Assembly: GCA_026874595.1 (NCBI GenBank)
Contig: CM049309.1
Span: 29,329,033-29,393,032, forward strand
Reading direction: 5' to 3'
Length of the DNA stretch: 64,000 nucleotides
Origin: Sipunculus nudus
Lineage: Eukaryota > Annelida > Sipuncula > Golfingiida > Sipunculidae
Shown: piece by piece, positions 1-56,339 of the stretch
How the letters are laid out: every line of letters starts with the position of its first letter
Position numbering within the stretch: the stretch's first letter is position 1
Notes under the pieces: model-generated
What the model saw: only the letters and a program-made list of their open reading frames with translations
Told to the model about the DNA's origin: nothing
Databases searched by the model: none
Translations under genes and position numbers: made by a program

Positions 1-332
1 TATGACAAATACCTGGCAGGTTAAAAGAGTTGCATCTGTAATGACCTAGTGTAGTTTCCGCTGAATGCCGCCGGTTTGATAGTGTTAACTTTCTCAGGAT
101 GTAGATAAAAATAGGGGTTATCACCCGAAGCCCCCCCCCCCCCCATTAGAACACGCTTGCTGTGGTCCAGGATTTGTTTTTTATTACACTATATAACACT
201 AAATTACAACAAATTCACAAACAATATACGCCACAAATAACAAATATTAATACAACTATCAGGCAAAAAAAATAAAATTAAATAAATGGTGTTTAACAAC
301 GGTAACTGATTAACCATATGAATCAGCAGTTC

Positions 333-380
<48 letters not shown>

Positions 381-619
381 ATACACATACATACATATAC
401 ACATACATATATATATATATATATATACATATACACACACACATATATATATATATTTATATATATACACATACATACACACATATGAAATATATTGAAA
501 CAACATAGGTACATTGAAAATGATTTTCCATTTATCAGTAAAACTTTTCATAGACACGATAATTTAAGACCAAAAACGGGCATTTCCGGCTCCGAGGCGT
601 TGCCATAGAGGAGTTCTAT
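1..619. other. Non-coding leader with microsatellite
   Basis: No supportable gene. A run of 14 C lies at 131-144, and a TA-rich and CA/TA-rich microsatellite runs from about 336 to 487. Short open frames here are low-complexity translations of that microsatellite (Tyr/Ile/Cys/Val-rich) and are not credible proteins. If the host transporter gene extends leftward, this is intron. Confidence 0.6.
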
Positions 620-1331
620 TGTAATATTCTATATGCCCTATGAGAATATTCAAATGTATCGTACATTAATCATTGTATTCGATGTCTGTAATTTGTAATG
701 ATATACATAATATCATAAATAAGAATTTTTTTTTTAATTGAAGATTGTATTTTCCATGTATTCAGTCATTATTATTATGACCTCATTTCGTATATTTATG
801 AACATTCTGATGTCATTTATATTTATGCTAGCATTTTCTATATGTATGTCAATTAGCAATAGATATGTGCTGTATTTTCGTGTACTCTCTGGAAGCGCCG
901 AATGCCGCTCGGTTCCTCAAAATGTAGAACCAGTTATGTAACTTATTGTATAGCCATGCATGAATTACTAAAAGCCTAAACTCTGTGTATGTTTAATTAT
1001 AAGTCCAGTGAACAATTTAATCAAGCTGCCATGTACTGGCATCCGGGCCGCAGGGGTGGCATCCCTAGGTTACTAGTCGGGTTGATGATCAATCAAAATT
1101 GTTCTGATGTTTATTCATGTATAGTTGCCAGCGCTTTGATTGGTTAAAATATATTGTACGAAAATCGCGACCGGATGGTCTGAGTAGGACCGAGAGCCGA
1201 ACTGAGCGCAGGCCACTTCCCTTGGGTTTATCACTCTTGTAAAAAGTTTTATTACTTGGAATAAACTAAAACGTGGCTTCACTCTAACTGGTGTTGTCTG
1301 TTAGCGTGTTCATTGAGTGTACATCTCTACA
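620..1331 (+). repeat. 5' LTR
   Basis: Begins TGTAATATTC and ends in CTACA, giving the TG...CA ends of an LTR, and matches 5986-6825 over most of its length. Compared with the 3' LTR it lacks blocks of sequence (around the GTACAGCTGCCAAAG stretch and the ACACTTCCTTGTGG stretch of the 3' copy), which accounts for the roughly 130 bp difference. An AATAAA at 1260-1265 near the right end is a plausible R-region poly(A) signal. Confidence 0.85.
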
Positions 1332-1348
1332 TTGGCGAGGCTGCCACC
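1332..1348 (+). promoter_or_regulatory. Candidate tRNA primer-binding site
   Basis: Immediately after the CA end of the 5' LTR the sequence is TTGGCGAGGCTGCCACC. A TGG one base after the LTR is where the CCA end of a tRNA primer normally pairs. The tRNA species was not identified. Confidence 0.45.
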
Positions 1349-1381
1349 TCGGACTGGAATCTTTATAATTTACTTCTGAAG

Positions 1382-2560
1382 ATGTCGCAACAAAGGCTTA
1401 ACGCAGATCCACCAACACTGGTTTCTGCACATCCGGTAGTTATACACCCGGAACAGATCGACAAATTCGAAAGATGCATTTCATCACTCGAACGGTTATT
1501 TGTAGCTAATAAGGAGGCAGAGCAACGAGAACAGGCAGGCCGCCGGCGACCAAAATTAGTAAGTGATCTCATTCAACGAACCTCCCTCTGTGACGGTTCC
1601 TCTCCTAAGCTCCTGAAAACCTGGTAAAAAGAAATGGATTCGGCAATACAATACACTACGGATAACCGTATCATCATGGAAGTGGTAACCAAGACGGCTC
1701 AAGGTAAACTTCGATATGAAATTGAAGCCGTACTAAACTGTTTCATTACTGATGCTCAAGCAAAGAATGTGGACACGCCTCTAGATCGTTTTGATTGTCC
1801 GTGGAATGAAGTTAAAGTACAGATCGGACGCGCATTCTTTCCCCCTGATGCTGACAGACAACTGAACTGGCAAAAATGAAGCAGTCACCAAATGAGGATC
1901 TGATTTCCTACAATCGCCACTTCCGCGCCCCTGCCGAAGAAGCTTTCACTTTTGCTGCTACAAACTACGACCAGCTTAACACAATTGTTGAAAATTATAT
2001 CGCGTCGCTAGCTAACCGGAAAGTAAGTGCTAACGTCGTTTACCAAGAACTAGCATCACTGGCCAAAGCCATAACTCTTGCGGGTCAGTATGATAAGTGT
2101 CAGCGTCAAATTTCACACATGTTCCCTGGCCAAGCAGCCCTCGATGGACCTGAATCAATGGACATTTCAGCTCTTTCTGCAAATAACCGACCGCTCACAG
2201 AGGGCCGCATCAGCTAGATCATCGGTGAGAAGCTGGCCACCTGATTCCCTATTGCAGCCATTACAGACAGCCAGCCTGTACGCTATTATCCCAGCCGCAG
2301 CTGCCCAGGAGCTCGCCGAGTCAGTAACTCCCATGCTTGGACGCCGAAGGGTCGCCCTAACTTTTACGAATGTTGAAGGAAAACCACATAGCAGCCCACT
2401 GGTTCTTGAGACGGGAGAAACAACGACGAAGTAATACACACAGACCTACTGACACATATCATAACACTAACCGTCCTAAACCTAACCACACACCCGCCCG
2501 ATCCACTACAACGGCCAATCTCATTTAAACTATTAACAGCCGCAACAATGCAAACATCGA
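1382..2560 (+). pseudogene. gag-like region of the LTR element, broken
   Basis: A reading starts plausibly at the ATG at 1382 (MSQQRLNADPP). It has an in-frame TAA at 1625-1627, continues in the same frame through an acidic/aliphatic helix-rich segment to about 1876, shifts frame there (LNWQK to MKQSPNEDLISYNRHF), and stops again at 2217. The position between LTR/PBS and protease and the MKQSPNEDLISY capsid-like motif suggest Gag. No zinc knuckle (CCHC) could be recognised, so the nucleocapsid part is missing or too decayed. Function in an intact relative would be capsid assembly and RNA packaging. Confidence 0.6.
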
Positions 2561-2589
2561 GACCCCAAATCCAGTTAATCCTACATCAC

Positions 2590-2967
2590 ATCACTGTTTC
2601 ACGTTTTGTTGACAGTGGGGCCTCACGTAGCCTGTTGCGGCGCGATGTTTCCCAACAAATCTGTACCAGTACGGGCAGGATGCCTATCCTCACAAAATGT
2701 AGCTCAGTCTTCAAATAAGTAACGGGCCAGCCTTTGGCAGTAATCGGGACGACCGAAATATCTGTCGAAGCGGTAGGGAACATACAAGTCTTTGTTGTCG
2801 AAAATTTGCTTAACCAAATGATCTTATGGACCGATAACTTACTTTTAGGCCGAGCAAAATTGGATTTCCACCACAATTCGATGCTTTGGTTTAACCAACA
2901 TTGGCCGTTTTCTACAAACAGTGGTCACGGTATAGCAGGTTTAGATCAAACTTATCCCTCCTGCTAA
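2590..2967 (+). pseudogene. Aspartic protease region of the LTR element, broken
   Basis: The retropepsin active-site signature FVDSGAS is readable at about 2605-2625, followed by RSLLRRD. Further on, an ILWTDNLLL segment (about 2820-2850) occupies the place of the usual I-L-G-T-D-x-L motif near the protease C terminus. The two parts are in different frames and separated by stops, so this is a relic. In intact elements the enzyme cleaves the Gag-Pol polyprotein. Confidence 0.65.
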
Positions 2968-3019
2968 CATACAGACATCGAAAGTGTAATGTGCAAAATA
3001 CGCCGATGTCTTTTCTGGC

Positions 3020-3492
3020 CCAAATGATCCTAACGGATTTTGCGATCTCCTCCCTATCTCCTCCCTCTGCTCGACGCGTTTTTGAGTAGATTATAGGCGA
3101 TTGAATGCCGTTACAAAACGGAATCGGTACCCACTGCCTAGAATGGGTGATTTCCTCGATCAGTTAGGCGGCAGCACAATCTTTTCAACCTTAGACTTAC
3201 GGAGTGGATATCATCAGCTTGCCCTCCATCCCGCCGATGCAGAGAAAACTGCTTTCACGTGCCATCATGGTCAGTTCGAGTTCATAACCACCCCCTTCGG
3301 CTTGGCAAACGCACCTAGCGTGTTCCAACTCGTGCGAGAAAATGTACTTAAAGACCTGTTAGAGGAATGCGTATTAGTGTAATATGATGATATTATCATT
3401 TACAGCAAGGACATGGAGAGCCACAAACATCACGTCGAAGCGGTCCTTAAGCGTCTCCTTGCGGCGAACTTAAAACTTAAGCCGAACAAATT
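3020..3492 (+). pseudogene. Reverse transcriptase domain, interrupted before YDD
   Basis: Clear Ty3/gypsy RT blocks: YPLPRM, then STLDLRSGYHQLAL, KTAFTCHHGQFEF and PFGLANAPSVFQ. The catalytic YDDI is at about 3383-3394. An in-frame TAA at 3380-3382 lies directly before the YDD motif, so the catalytic box is cut off from the upstream fingers/palm. After the KPNKL thumb segment the frame shifts near 3490 into the RNase H reading. RT would copy element RNA to DNA; this copy cannot make a full enzyme. Confidence 0.9.
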
Positions 3493-4209
3493 ATGTTTGC
3501 TAGCCGTGAAGTTAAAGTGTTGGGGTTTGTTATAAATCAAAATGGCAGCCAGCCAGATCCGGACAAAACTGAGGCAATCCTCAAAATATCGCCTCCCACC
3601 TCTGTCAAAGGTGTTCGTTCATTCATGGGAATGGCCAACTATTATCTCTATAGCATCCAAAATTTTGCACACATCGCAGAACCCCTCAACAAACTAACCA
3701 AAAAGAACCAAAGTTTCCGATGGACACAGGAGCATACAGTTGCTTTTGGCCAACTTAAACAAGCATTGGTGTCCCCATCCATCATGGCCTTTCCCAGAAC
3801 TGACCTGCCGTATCGGCTGTACACTGACGCCAGCGCAACCTGTGTGGGCGCTGTGCTATCGAAGTTACATGAAGATGGTAACGAGCATGTCGTGCAATAT
3901 GTAACCCATCGGTTGTCGGACGTCCAAAAACGATGGGCTACCATCGAACGGGAAGCGTACGCTATTATTTATTCCCTCAATAAGCTCCGACCCTATCTAT
4001 TTGGTAGTTCGGTAACTATTCTTACAGACCCCAAACCCCTCCTCTCTTTATTCAGCAGGAAACAACTGAATAATAAACTCCAACGCTGGGCCATTATCCT
4101 TTCGGAATATGACGCCCGGATCCAGTATCATCAGGGCCGAAATGTCTGCGCGGATATGTTGTCATGGGTCCAGCCCCCACGTATGAACCGATTGGGATCA
4201 TTGATGTAG
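3493..4209 (+). pseudogene. RT thumb/connection and RNase H domain
   Basis: An open stretch of 238 codons. It starts in the RT thumb (REVKVLGFVI, then SFMGMANYY), passes a tether, and contains the Ty3-type RNase H: YTDAS (first Asp), EREAYAI (Glu), LTDPKPLL (third position, where gypsy elements usually have TDHxPL, so the His is replaced by Pro) and ADMLSW (usually ADALSR). RNase H removes the RNA strand of the hybrid. It is open over its length but out of frame with the upstream RT half. Confidence 0.9.
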
Positions 4210-4216
4210 ACCACGA

Positions 4217-4966
4217 TTGGCTGGACCCGGCGGCGTATCCGGAGTCAATTGCTTTTCAGAACTCCCCTTGCTGCTTGATGGCATAGAATTGCAGAACGTT
4301 CGTCTGCAGCAGCACACTGAATACCAGCACTTAAATCAAGACGCCGGAACTGCTGACGATTCCTACTATATTGTCATTGACAATGTTTTATATAGCCAAG
4401 CCGTCCTCATGACGCGGCCCCTGCATACCCGCGCCTCGTGCTTCCAGCTCAATACACTAACCGAGTCACTGATAGGGCCCTTAAGGAAATCGGACATATG
4501 GCCGCTCTTAAGACACTAAACCGTGTTAGAGAAGCTTATATCTGGCCTTATATGCGCCGGCAAATCCGAGATCGCCTCAGCCGATGCCCGGTCTGTGTCA
4601 CCAACAGTAAAAGGCATGATCACACTGTTATTGGAGACATGCCAGTACCAGCTGGTCAGCATGGACCTCGTCGTCCCGTTCGTCCCGTCAGTTCATAATA
4701 ATAAATACGTACTAACCATGATCTGTCACAAAAATGGCTGGGCGGAGGCCTATGTTATTCCCGACAAAACAAACGAATTTGTTTGGATCAAGTTTGCTCA
4801 TCAGTGTGTCCCAACTCATGGTGTACCAGAAGTAGTGTTGACTGATAATGGCGGGGAATTCACAGCCAAAGCTTTTACAGACTACCTAAAACAGCTTGGC
4901 GTCGAGCATCGTGAGACCACCAGGTCTAATGGCAAATTTGAGAGATACAACCGTACATTTAAATAG
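4217..4966 (+). pseudogene. Integrase (zinc-binding and DDE core), frameshifted
   Basis: Readable in three overlapping frames. The N-terminal zinc-binding part ends in RLSRCPVC (about 4572-4595). The core contains SMDLVVPF (first Asp), VVLTDNGGEF (second Asp) and SNGKFERYNRT (Glu). The second Asp and the Glu are separated by 31 residues by my count instead of the typical 35, because the usual Y-H-P-Q-like block before SNG is missing, consistent with a 12-bp deletion. An in-frame TAA follows at 4964-4966. Integrase would insert the cDNA; this copy is broken. Confidence 0.85.
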
Positions 4967-5854
4967 ACGTTAACAAAACTGATAGGTAACCAGCCGTCAA
5001 ATTGGGAACAACACATCGCCGACACACTAGCAGCCCACAGAATAAGCATAAGCGCAGTTACCGGTTATTCCCAGTTCTTCATGCTAGGGTTCTCTTCAGG
5101 CGTTTGCGCCAATCCGCATCCACCGCCACGCCGTTTGGCAATCGCTTGGATGATACCGCACAAGCCTACCTCCACGCTCACAATAATTCCCTCGACGCCC
5201 GAGAGACAAATCGTCAAAAAATTGACCGCAGAGCAAATACGGGAAAAGTAAAGGTAGGGGATACAGTCGTTCTCCGTGCCCCAGAACCCTCACATTCACA
5301 TCAAAATCGGACCCCCAGTAGATCGTCACTCGGGTTGCGGGCTTAACATGTCACCTGAGATATCAAGTGACGGGTGAACTAAAACGCTAACATAGAGACC
5401 AAGTCAAAATAGTGGATCCATCAATTGTGTGAGATGAACTCCAACCCCGCCCGAAACGAAATCGAACGCGCCGCCGGCCTGCATGGGATCACCCCAACGT
5501 CACTGGCAATCTTTCCAACCCAACAGAAAAAATGACTCCGCCCCAAACGCCACCTCGTCTAACCCAATCAACCCGAATATTAACCTCAACCTACAAGACT
5601 ACGACATAATAGACGAGTCCGACCCTGACCTACCACCTCCATTTCCCAATGAGCCCATCCCAGCTAATGACCCCATCATGAACGACCAATCAGTGAACCC
5701 TTGCACGACTGATGGCTCGGTGACCATGGAAGAGCAACCAATGGACCAATCAGAGCCAGCCACCACAAAACGCCAGCGCTCGCCATTCGGGTTGATATCT
5801 CGCTGGTTCAACAGACATCGACCTCGGAAAAAGCGGAAACCAACACCTTGCTAA
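4967..5854 (+). pseudogene. Pol C-terminal tail of the LTR element
   Basis: Contains the segment after the integrase core (NWEQHIADTLAA-like, in a shifted frame, about 5000-5040), then a spacer, and a last open stretch 5483-5854. The latter is rich in Asn, Pro and Asp (ESDPDLPPPFPNEPIP) and ends in a strongly basic patch (RHRPRKKRKP), which looks like a nuclear-localisation-type tail. No envelope features (signal peptide or transmembrane anchor) are seen. Confidence 0.55.
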
Positions 5855-5967
5855 CAAGATGCGCCGACGTCTTGTACCTTGTACCCTGCTGTGCAGTTAA
5901 TCAGAAACCACCTTCAAAATTTTTCTCAAAACTGGTATCACCAGCTTTCCAACATTTTTGTTTTTTT

Positions 5968-5985
5968 TTGGGGGGGGGGGAGATA
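5968..5985 (+). promoter_or_regulatory. Polypurine tract
   Basis: A G run followed by AGATA lies directly before the TG start of the 3' LTR, the expected position of the plus-strand primer. The 10-12 G run is unusually pure and is preceded by a T run. Confidence 0.6.
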
Positions 5986-6825
5986 TGTAATATTCTATAT
6001 GCCCTATGAGAATATTCAAATGTATCGTACATTAATCATTGTATTCGATGTCTGTAATTTGTAATGATATACATAATAACATAAATAAGAATATTCCCTA
6101 TTTACATTGAAGATTGTAATTGCCATGTATTCAGTCATTATTGTAATGACCTTGTTTCGTATATTAATGAACATTCTGATGTCATTTATATTTATGTTAG
6201 CATCCTATATGTATGTCAATTAGCAATAGATATGTGCTGTATTTTCGTGTATATTCTCTAGAAGCGCTGAATGCCGCTCGGTTCCTCAAAATGTAGAACC
6301 AATTGTGTAACTTTTGCATAGCCATGAATTACTTAAAGTCTAAACTCGTATTGTAATTGAACTGTTGTGTATGTACAGCTGCCAAAGATAAATCGGGACT
6401 CTATGTTTAATTATAAGCCTCAGTGAACAATATAATCAAGCTACCATGTACTGGCATCCGGGTTTCGTAATCACGTTGACAGTTTCCTTAACACTTCCTT
6501 GTGGTACTAATTGAACCATGTAAGTGATACGGCCCGCAGGGGTGGCACCCCCAGATTACTAGTCGGGTTGATTATCAATCATAATTGTTCTGATGTTTAT
6601 TCATGTTTAGTTGCCAGCGCTTTGATTGATTAAAATATATTGTTAGATTCTAGCTGGACGAAAATCGCGACCGGATGGTTAGAATAGGACCGAGAGCCGA
6701 ACTGAGCGCAAGCCAGTTCCCTCGGGTTTATCACTTTTGTAAAAAGTTTTATTACTTGGAATAAACTAAAACGCGGCTTCACTCTAACTGTCTGTGTGTG
6801 TGTTCCTTGAGCGTACATCTCTTCA
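5986..6825 (+). repeat. 3' LTR
   Basis: Begins TGTAATATTC and ends CTCTTCA, about 840 bp, more complete than the 5' LTR. AATAAA at 6760-6765 is a likely poly(A) signal. The following 134 bp lead to the splice acceptor of the first visible host exon. Confidence 0.85.
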
Positions 6826-6959
6826 CCATGACAAAAGTCGAGTACCACCACCGCCAGTTATAATACAAATAAAATTGTCTCAAACTTTGTGTTTTAGTCC
6901 TGTTTATTTATTTAGCTTAATATGATACCAGGTTTGTATTATTTATTATCATCTTTCAG

Positions 6960-51846
<44,887 letters not shown>

Positions 51847-52630
51847 CACAGAACAGTGGCATTGTTTGTTTGTCAAACATCAGTCCCCTCCTGTCTGCCA
51901 TGTGCATGATCATCATGAGCTATAGGCAGGCTAGAAGTTTGTATTCAGAGGTTGTGATTGATTTAAAGATTCTAGGAACAAAACAACTTTCACTGAGAGC
52001 AAAGGCGGTTAGTAGAAACAGACGCCTTCCTGGCGAACAAGGTTTACATCTTCAACCCTTTGCCTTTTCTGAGATAGCACATGACGAGCATGGACATAGA
52101 CACTAATTTTATAAACTTTATGCCAGTTTTTTTTTAGAAAGGCCTCCTTGGTAATGATGTGATGTAGTTTTAGTGTTACCAGGGCCTCTGAGATGATTTT
52201 TTTAGGCGGCACAAACAGGTTTCCCGACAAACTCCCTGTGTTGTCGTTATTGTACCCATTCAGTTTTACGAAATTGATTAAATCTTTGTTCTCTTATGCC
52301 CGAAACTATCTAGTTTTCAGTAACGATAAAAGATAACAGACTACAGGAAAGGGATGCACTGGAAAGTTTTTTTTTTTTTTCTGCATCATAAGCCATGTAT
52401 ACTATCATACATATACATGTACTTTAGACGTCAAGATAAACATGATAATGTAAAGAATACACGCAAATGTACAAAACTTTTAATACTTTGACATGACTTT
52501 AATAGAATAATTAAACAGTATAGGTTTTATATTGATTGAGAGAAAAGTTTGTACATTGAAGTTTTGTTAAATGAACATGCTTAATTTTATTAACTAAAAT
52601 AAAATATTTAATAAAATTTATAAAAAAAAA
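51847..52630 (+). other. SLC44A1: Probable 3' UTR of the transporter gene (copy 1)
   Basis: After the stop at 51846 no further conserved coding is seen. Two AATAAA hexamers at 52598-52603 and 52610-52615 followed by a TATAAAAAAAAA run and a T/G-rich stretch mark a likely cleavage site near 52620, giving a 3' UTR of roughly 0.78 kb. The same signals are repeated in the right copy near 53971-53988. Confidence 0.5.
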
Positions 52631-53053
52631 ACCTTTTGACCTACATTTTGCGACCTATAGGAAAAGATGTCATATAAGCTCCCAGACAGTCAGATATGGG
52701 ACAAAATGTATCCATTAGGCCTAGAACCTTCTAGCATAAAATTCAGGTAGGTCCTTTGAAACCTGAAAGTAGATAATGTTGACCTAAATTTGTGACCTAT
52801 GGGCCAAAAAAATGGTTTTGAGCAAACCAGACAGACGGGGCACAAATAGTACCAATTAGGCCTAGAATCTTCTATCATGACATCCAGGTTGGTCCTAGGC
52901 AAATGTCTTTGGAAACATGAATTTAGTTCATAGTGACCTATATTCTGCAACATATAGGAAAAGATGTCATATGAGCACTCTGAATGTCAGATATGCACAA
53001 ATCGTGTATGTTAAGACCAGAATCTTCTAACACCAAAGCCAGGGAGGTTCCTT

Positions 53054-54417
53054 GTTTTTATATTTATCACAAATCCATTTATATTTTTCTTTCTTTCGTT
53101 GTCGGAAGATATTTGTGGAGAACAGTTGACAGGCAATAGCTGCTCACGACGCCAGAGAACTGAAGAAACAGATGAACCTGAAGCCAAGAAACCCAATCCC
53201 CAAACAGCAGCAAAAGTAACACAGAACAGTGGCATTGTTTGTTTGTCAAACATCAGTCCCCTCCTGTCTGCCATGTGCATGATCATCATGAGCTATAGGC
53301 AGGCTAGAAGTTTGTATTCAGAGGTTGTGATTGATTTAAAGATTCTAGGAACAAAACAACTTTCACTGAGAGCAAAGGCGGTTAGTAGAAACAGACGCCT
53401 TCCTGGCGAACAAGGTTTACATCTTCAACCCTTTGCCTTTTCTGAGATAGCACATGACGAGCATGGACATAGACACTAATTTTATAAACTTTATGCCAGT
53501 TTTTTTTTAGAAAGGCCTCCTTGGTAATGATGTGATGTAGTTTTAGTGTTACCAGGGCCTCTGAGATGATTTTTTTAGGCGGCACAAACAGGTTTCCCGA
53601 CAAACTCCCTGTGTTGTCGTTATTGTACCCATTCAGTTTTACGAAATTGATTAAATCTTTGTTCTCTTATGCCCGAAACTATCTAGTTTTCAGTAACGAT
53701 AAAAGATAACAGACTACAGGAAAGGGATGCACTGGAAAGTTTTTTTTTTTTTTCTGCATCATAAGCCATGTATACTATCATACATATACATATACTTTAG
53801 ACGTCAAGATAAACATGATAATGTAAAGAATACACACAAATGTACAAAACTTTTAATACTTTGACATGACTTTAATAGAATAATTAAACAGTATAGGTTT
53901 TATATTGATTGAGAGAAAAGTTTGTACATTGAAGTTTTGTTAAATGAACATGCTTAATTTTATTAACTAAAATAAAATATTTAATAAAATTTATAAAAAA
54001 AAAACCTTTTGACCTACATTTTGCGACCTATAGGAAAAGATGTCATATAAGCTCCCAGACAGTCAGATATGTATCCATTAGGCCTAGAACCTTCTAGCAT
54101 AAAATTCAGGTAGGTCCTTTGAAACCTGAAAGTAGATAATGTTGACCTAAATTTGTGACCTATGGGCCAAAAAAATGGTTTTGAGCAAACCAGACAGACG
54201 GGGCACAAATAGTACCAATTAGGCCTAGAATCTTCTATCATGACATCCAGGTTGGTCCTAGGCAAATGTCTTTGGAAACATGAATTTAGTTCATAGTGAC
54301 CTATATTCTGCAACATATAGGAAAAGATGTCATATGAGCACTCTGAATGTCAGATATGCACAAATCGTGTATGTTAAGACCAGAATCTTCTAACACCAAA
54401 GCCAGGGAGGTTCCTTG
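53054..54417. repeat. Tandem duplication, right copy
   Basis: Nearly identical copy of 51681-53053, 1364 bp. The junction shares TTCCTTGTTTT on both sides, a short homology that could have mediated the duplication. Very low divergence indicates a recent event. Confidence 0.95.
53109..53129 (+). pseudogene. Terminal exon i, copy 2, truncated by TGA
   Basis: In the right tandem copy the acceptor and first codons are unchanged (IFVENS), but the Arg codon CGA of copy 1 (51754-51756) is TGA at 53127-53129. If used as an alternative last exon it would end the protein after six residues, deleting about 30 residues of the basic tail. The change is a C-to-T transition at a CpG. Confidence 0.85.
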
Positions 54418-54900
54418 TTTTGCAACTTATGCAGAAAAACAAGGGACCCATGGGTCACTGTGCTCAGCTGATGTTGACCTTGAAGATAAAATCTAAAATA
54501 ATATCAAATGGAGATAAAGTGTAAGAGGAAGAGGTAATAAAGGCCATGGTTGGTTTATATGATTGGTTTGTATTGGTGATGAGCAAGAAATTGTTGCAAA
54601 TAATATTTTGTGACCTGACCATGTGTTTCTTAATGTTGAAACTGAAGCGTGTGAGCAGTTTGTGAACAAATGATCTGTACTATTACCATGATCATTAGTT
54701 AGCTTTTTGATTAACTGTTGACATTTCAGTAGTTTCAATTGTTCAATTGAATCTATTTTTTTTGTATAATATATATTATTAAATATATATGTATTTTTTT
54801 AATGAAATGTATACAGTTGAAATATAACTAATTAACAACATAAACAGGGCAAACAAAGCCTGATCTCCAATTCTGCTGAGGCAGGAAAATAATGAACAAA
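54418..54900. repeat. Dispersed duplication, partner at ~58265-59180
   Basis: GGACCCATGGGTCACTGTGC, GAGATAAAGT, AGGCCATGGTTGGTT and ACAGGGCAAACAAAGCCTGA occur in the same order at 58282, 58350, 58380 and 59128. In the second copy the blocks are spread by an inserted segment. Confidence 0.8.
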
Positions 54901-55639
54901 CGTTTGTATTAAATCCTCATGTTTTTATCACATCAATTTTTTTTAAATTTAAGTTTATATTTCTATACATTTCAAATTTAACATATATTGTCAGATAATA
55001 CCACATCATGCATACAAATGTTTATTTATATTTACCACACAAATATATCTTTTAAATCTGCAAAACAATAAATATCTAAAAATAATACTTCATTTAGATT
55101 TCACTTTTTTTAATTGTCTTTATTTATCCATAATGTGCTTCATATTTGATAAATTTAAGCATACTGATGGGTTCAATTATATTTGTTAAAATCATTTAAA
55201 AGAAAATTGATTTCTTTCAAAATGCTACATTACACAACATTGCATCTTCTGGATTACACCTTGAATTACCTTCTCAAGGAAAGTTTATGCATATCGGAGT
55301 GGAAACAGCATTACAATTAAGGAGATACAGTGAAAACAATAACAATTACTGCATAACACTCTTGGTGGGTTGGGTTTGTGCTGGGGGGGGGGGGGGGGGA
55401 TGATGATATGAGAATAACTGTACACCTGTCACAGCAGGGGAGATCTCCCCTAGTGACTGTAACAAATCAGAAACCCTGGCATAGCTGACTTCCAGTGACC
55501 TGGAGTGGGACTCTGCATCTGTAATCTGGAATCAAAGGAAATGACTACAATAGAGCCTCAAGAAAAAATTCAATAACTAGCCTAATTTTTAAGCTTTTAT
55601 TTTCAAATTAAATATGTATGTTTACATGCTGTGAAAATT
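54901..55639. other. AT-rich sequence with 17-G run
   Basis: G tract at about 55383-55399. No gene or other repeat supported. Confidence 0.5.
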
Positions 55640-56241
55640 AAATCAATGGTACTTACAGGAAAAATAGTGCCTTGGTCAAAGTTGGGCAAAATTTAAGGTA
55701 CTGATTTTATTTTTATGCTAATAATTTACAAAATTCAGACCTAATTTTGGGTAAACAATTGAATCTTAATTAAACATCATTATATACTCAGGAAAATAGA
55801 CTCTAGTTTTAAAATTTTTCATGTTAAGTGAGTAAATATTTTTCCTGATTTTTTACAAAGTCCATTATGTTCGGGCCCATAACTTAAAGAATTTATACTT
55901 AACAGACCTAATTTCTGGCATGTACATAGGAACTATATAGAGGAATATTTATGGTAAATATGAGGAAAAACAGATGAGTGGTTTTGATATTAGGCAGTCC
56001 TGAAGTGTGAAAATAGGTTTTTAATAAAAAATTGAGGTTTTTCCTTAATTTCTCAAAGGAACAAAGTCGCAAAGACCCAGTTTTTGGCTTGGTAAGAGAT
56101 CTTTGGGACATCTAACATTATGCCGCATTTTGGATTCCTAGGTCTTATGGTTTCAAAACGTGCTACATCTACGGACAGACGGATGGACGAAAGACAATGG
56201 ACCACGACTATAGCTCAGATGACTTATAGTCAGCTGAGCTA
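55640..56241 (-). repeat. Hairpin-ended repeat, arm 1 of a long inverted repeat
   Basis: AAAGTTGGGCAAAATTTAAG, TGGTTTTGATATTAGGCAGT and the closing TAGCTCAGATGACTTATAGT/CAGCTGAGCTA hairpin (56211-56241) are the reverse complement of the element at 59223-59830. The arms are about 600 bp with about 3 kb between them. Confidence 0.85.
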
Positions 56242-56339
56242 AAAATGTGCCATGGTCAAAGTTGGGCAAAATTTAAGGTAATGATTTTAAATTTATGCGA
56301 ATAACATAAAAAGTGACCAATGGGTCATGACCCTCAGCT

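Larger units (their letters stand above)
620..6825 (+). mobile_element. Ty3/gypsy-type LTR retrotransposon, degenerate
   Basis: Two related LTRs (620-1331 and 5986-6825) flank an internal region that reads, in order, gag-like, protease, reverse transcriptase, RNase H and integrase. That protease-RT-RNaseH-integrase order is the Ty3/gypsy order. Many in-frame stops and frameshifts show the copy is inactive. The LTRs differ in length (about 712 and 840 bp) and no convincing target-site duplication is visible, so the copy is old or has been rearranged. It lies in the orientation of the host transporter gene and ends only about 134 bp before its first visible exon, so its 3' LTR poly(A) signal sits just upstream of a host splice acceptor. 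No envelope gene is recognisable. The lineage within Ty3/gypsy is undetermined. Confidence 0.9.

Noticed and set aside
323-557. Cys/Tyr/Ile-rich small open frames
   Set aside because: Translations of the TA/CA microsatellite.
5483-5854. An envelope gene of the LTR element
   Set aside because: No signal peptide, transmembrane segment or cysteine pattern; Pro/Asn-rich with a basic end, more like a Pol tail.
6630-6851. Minus-strand 73-codon frame in the 3' LTR
   Set aside because: Lies in LTR sequence and shows no protein motif.
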